Shown piece after piece: positions 63,861 through 64,000 of a stretch of 64,000 nucleotides of DNA (its first letter is position 1; each line of letters starts with the position of its first letter). Location of the stretch: NCBI GenBank assembly GCA_026169815.1, contig JAPFDT010000017.1:34421-98420 (forward strand), read 5' to 3'. A program made the translations under genes and the position numbers. The DNA is from Pseudogracilibacillus sp. GTDB taxonomy: Bacteria; Bacillota; Bacilli; Bacillales; Amphibacillaceae. The notes beneath the pieces are model-generated. The model was not told where the DNA came from and made no database searches. It was given only the letters and a program-made list of their open reading frames with translations.

Positions 63861-64000
63861 TTAATGGGCAAATTTTAAGATGGGAGAGCAAATTTTAAGA
63901 TGGGAGAGCAAATTTTAAGATGGGAGAGCAAATTTTAAGATGGGAGAGCAAATTTTAAGATGGGAGAGCAAATTTTAAGATGGGAGAGCAAATTTTAAGA
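63861..64000 (+). repeat. 20-bp tandem array 3 (uniform, leaves the window)
   Basis: Six perfect copies of GGGAGAGCAAATTTTAAGAT-type units (63881-64000) after one decayed copy at 63861-63880. Same GGGAGAGCAA core as arrays 1 and 2, but a single module is repeated. Continues past the right edge. 63757-63860 is AT-rich with no gene. Confidence 0.95.

Overview
The window looks like chromosomal DNA of a low-GC, endospore-forming member of the Bacillaceae. Three signals point there: spore coat genes (cotZ- and cotO-like), a B. subtilis style yjb gene block (spxH, globin, CYTH protein, NAD kinase, RluA-type synthase), and strong AGGAGG ribosome binding sites with frequent TTG and GTG starts. Two BCCT osmolyte carriers and an NhaC antiporter fit a salt-tolerant lifestyle. 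I cannot name the species from the sequence alone.

Layout. 1-6.1 kb: end of a RocB-like peptidase, a PAP2 phosphatase, ptsH-ptsI, a small type I toxin-antitoxin locus (about 3.49-3.78 kb), nhaC and a nitroreductase. 6.1-6.5 kb: a 51-bp tandem repeat. 6.7-15.4 kb: a large permease, pepF, a flavoprotein, the first of three 20-bp repeat arrays, an MFS carrier and a UbiB-type protein, then a methyltransferase remnant. 15.9-17.1 kb: scdA behind an FNR-like site, and an ASCH-like protein. 17.3-22.3 kb: a hydroxy-diacid operon (carrier, class I fumarase/tartrate dehydratase subunits, FAH-fold enzyme) beside an AraC regulator. 22.5-30.6 kb: amidase, serC, two BCCT carriers flanking an unknown gene, a lone tRNA, a luciferase-like oxidoreductase. 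30.6-39.5 kb: a YkvR-like protein, a CvfC-like HEAT protein, two dispersed palindromic elements, ahpCF with a PerR-type box, then a MarR-linked quinone/electrophile detoxification set. 39.8-45.8 kb: TetR, RND pump, OhrR-like MarR, a YidC/Oxa1 paralogue and an Spx paralogue. 46-55.4 kb: EamA carrier, YbjQ, a small membrane protein, an alkyltransferase-like protein, a heterodimeric ABC exporter, YjcH/YjcF-like proteins, the second 20-bp array, YjdJ/YjdI-like proteins and a YetF-like protein. 55.6-64 kb: coat proteins, the yjb block, small membrane proteins, ndh, an SDR, and the third 20-bp array running off the edge.

The most unusual signal is the repeat family. Three separate intergenic arrays share the 10-mer GGGAGAGCAA at an exact 20-bp period, with the other 10 bp varying as reusable modules. 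The second theme is redox and envelope stress. A TetR-type operator (TGACA-N3-TGTCA-like) occurs twice before tetR-RND and once just downstream of the promoter serving yidC2-spx. The Spx paralogue lacks the second switch cysteine and the SpxH adaptor has lost its CxxC.
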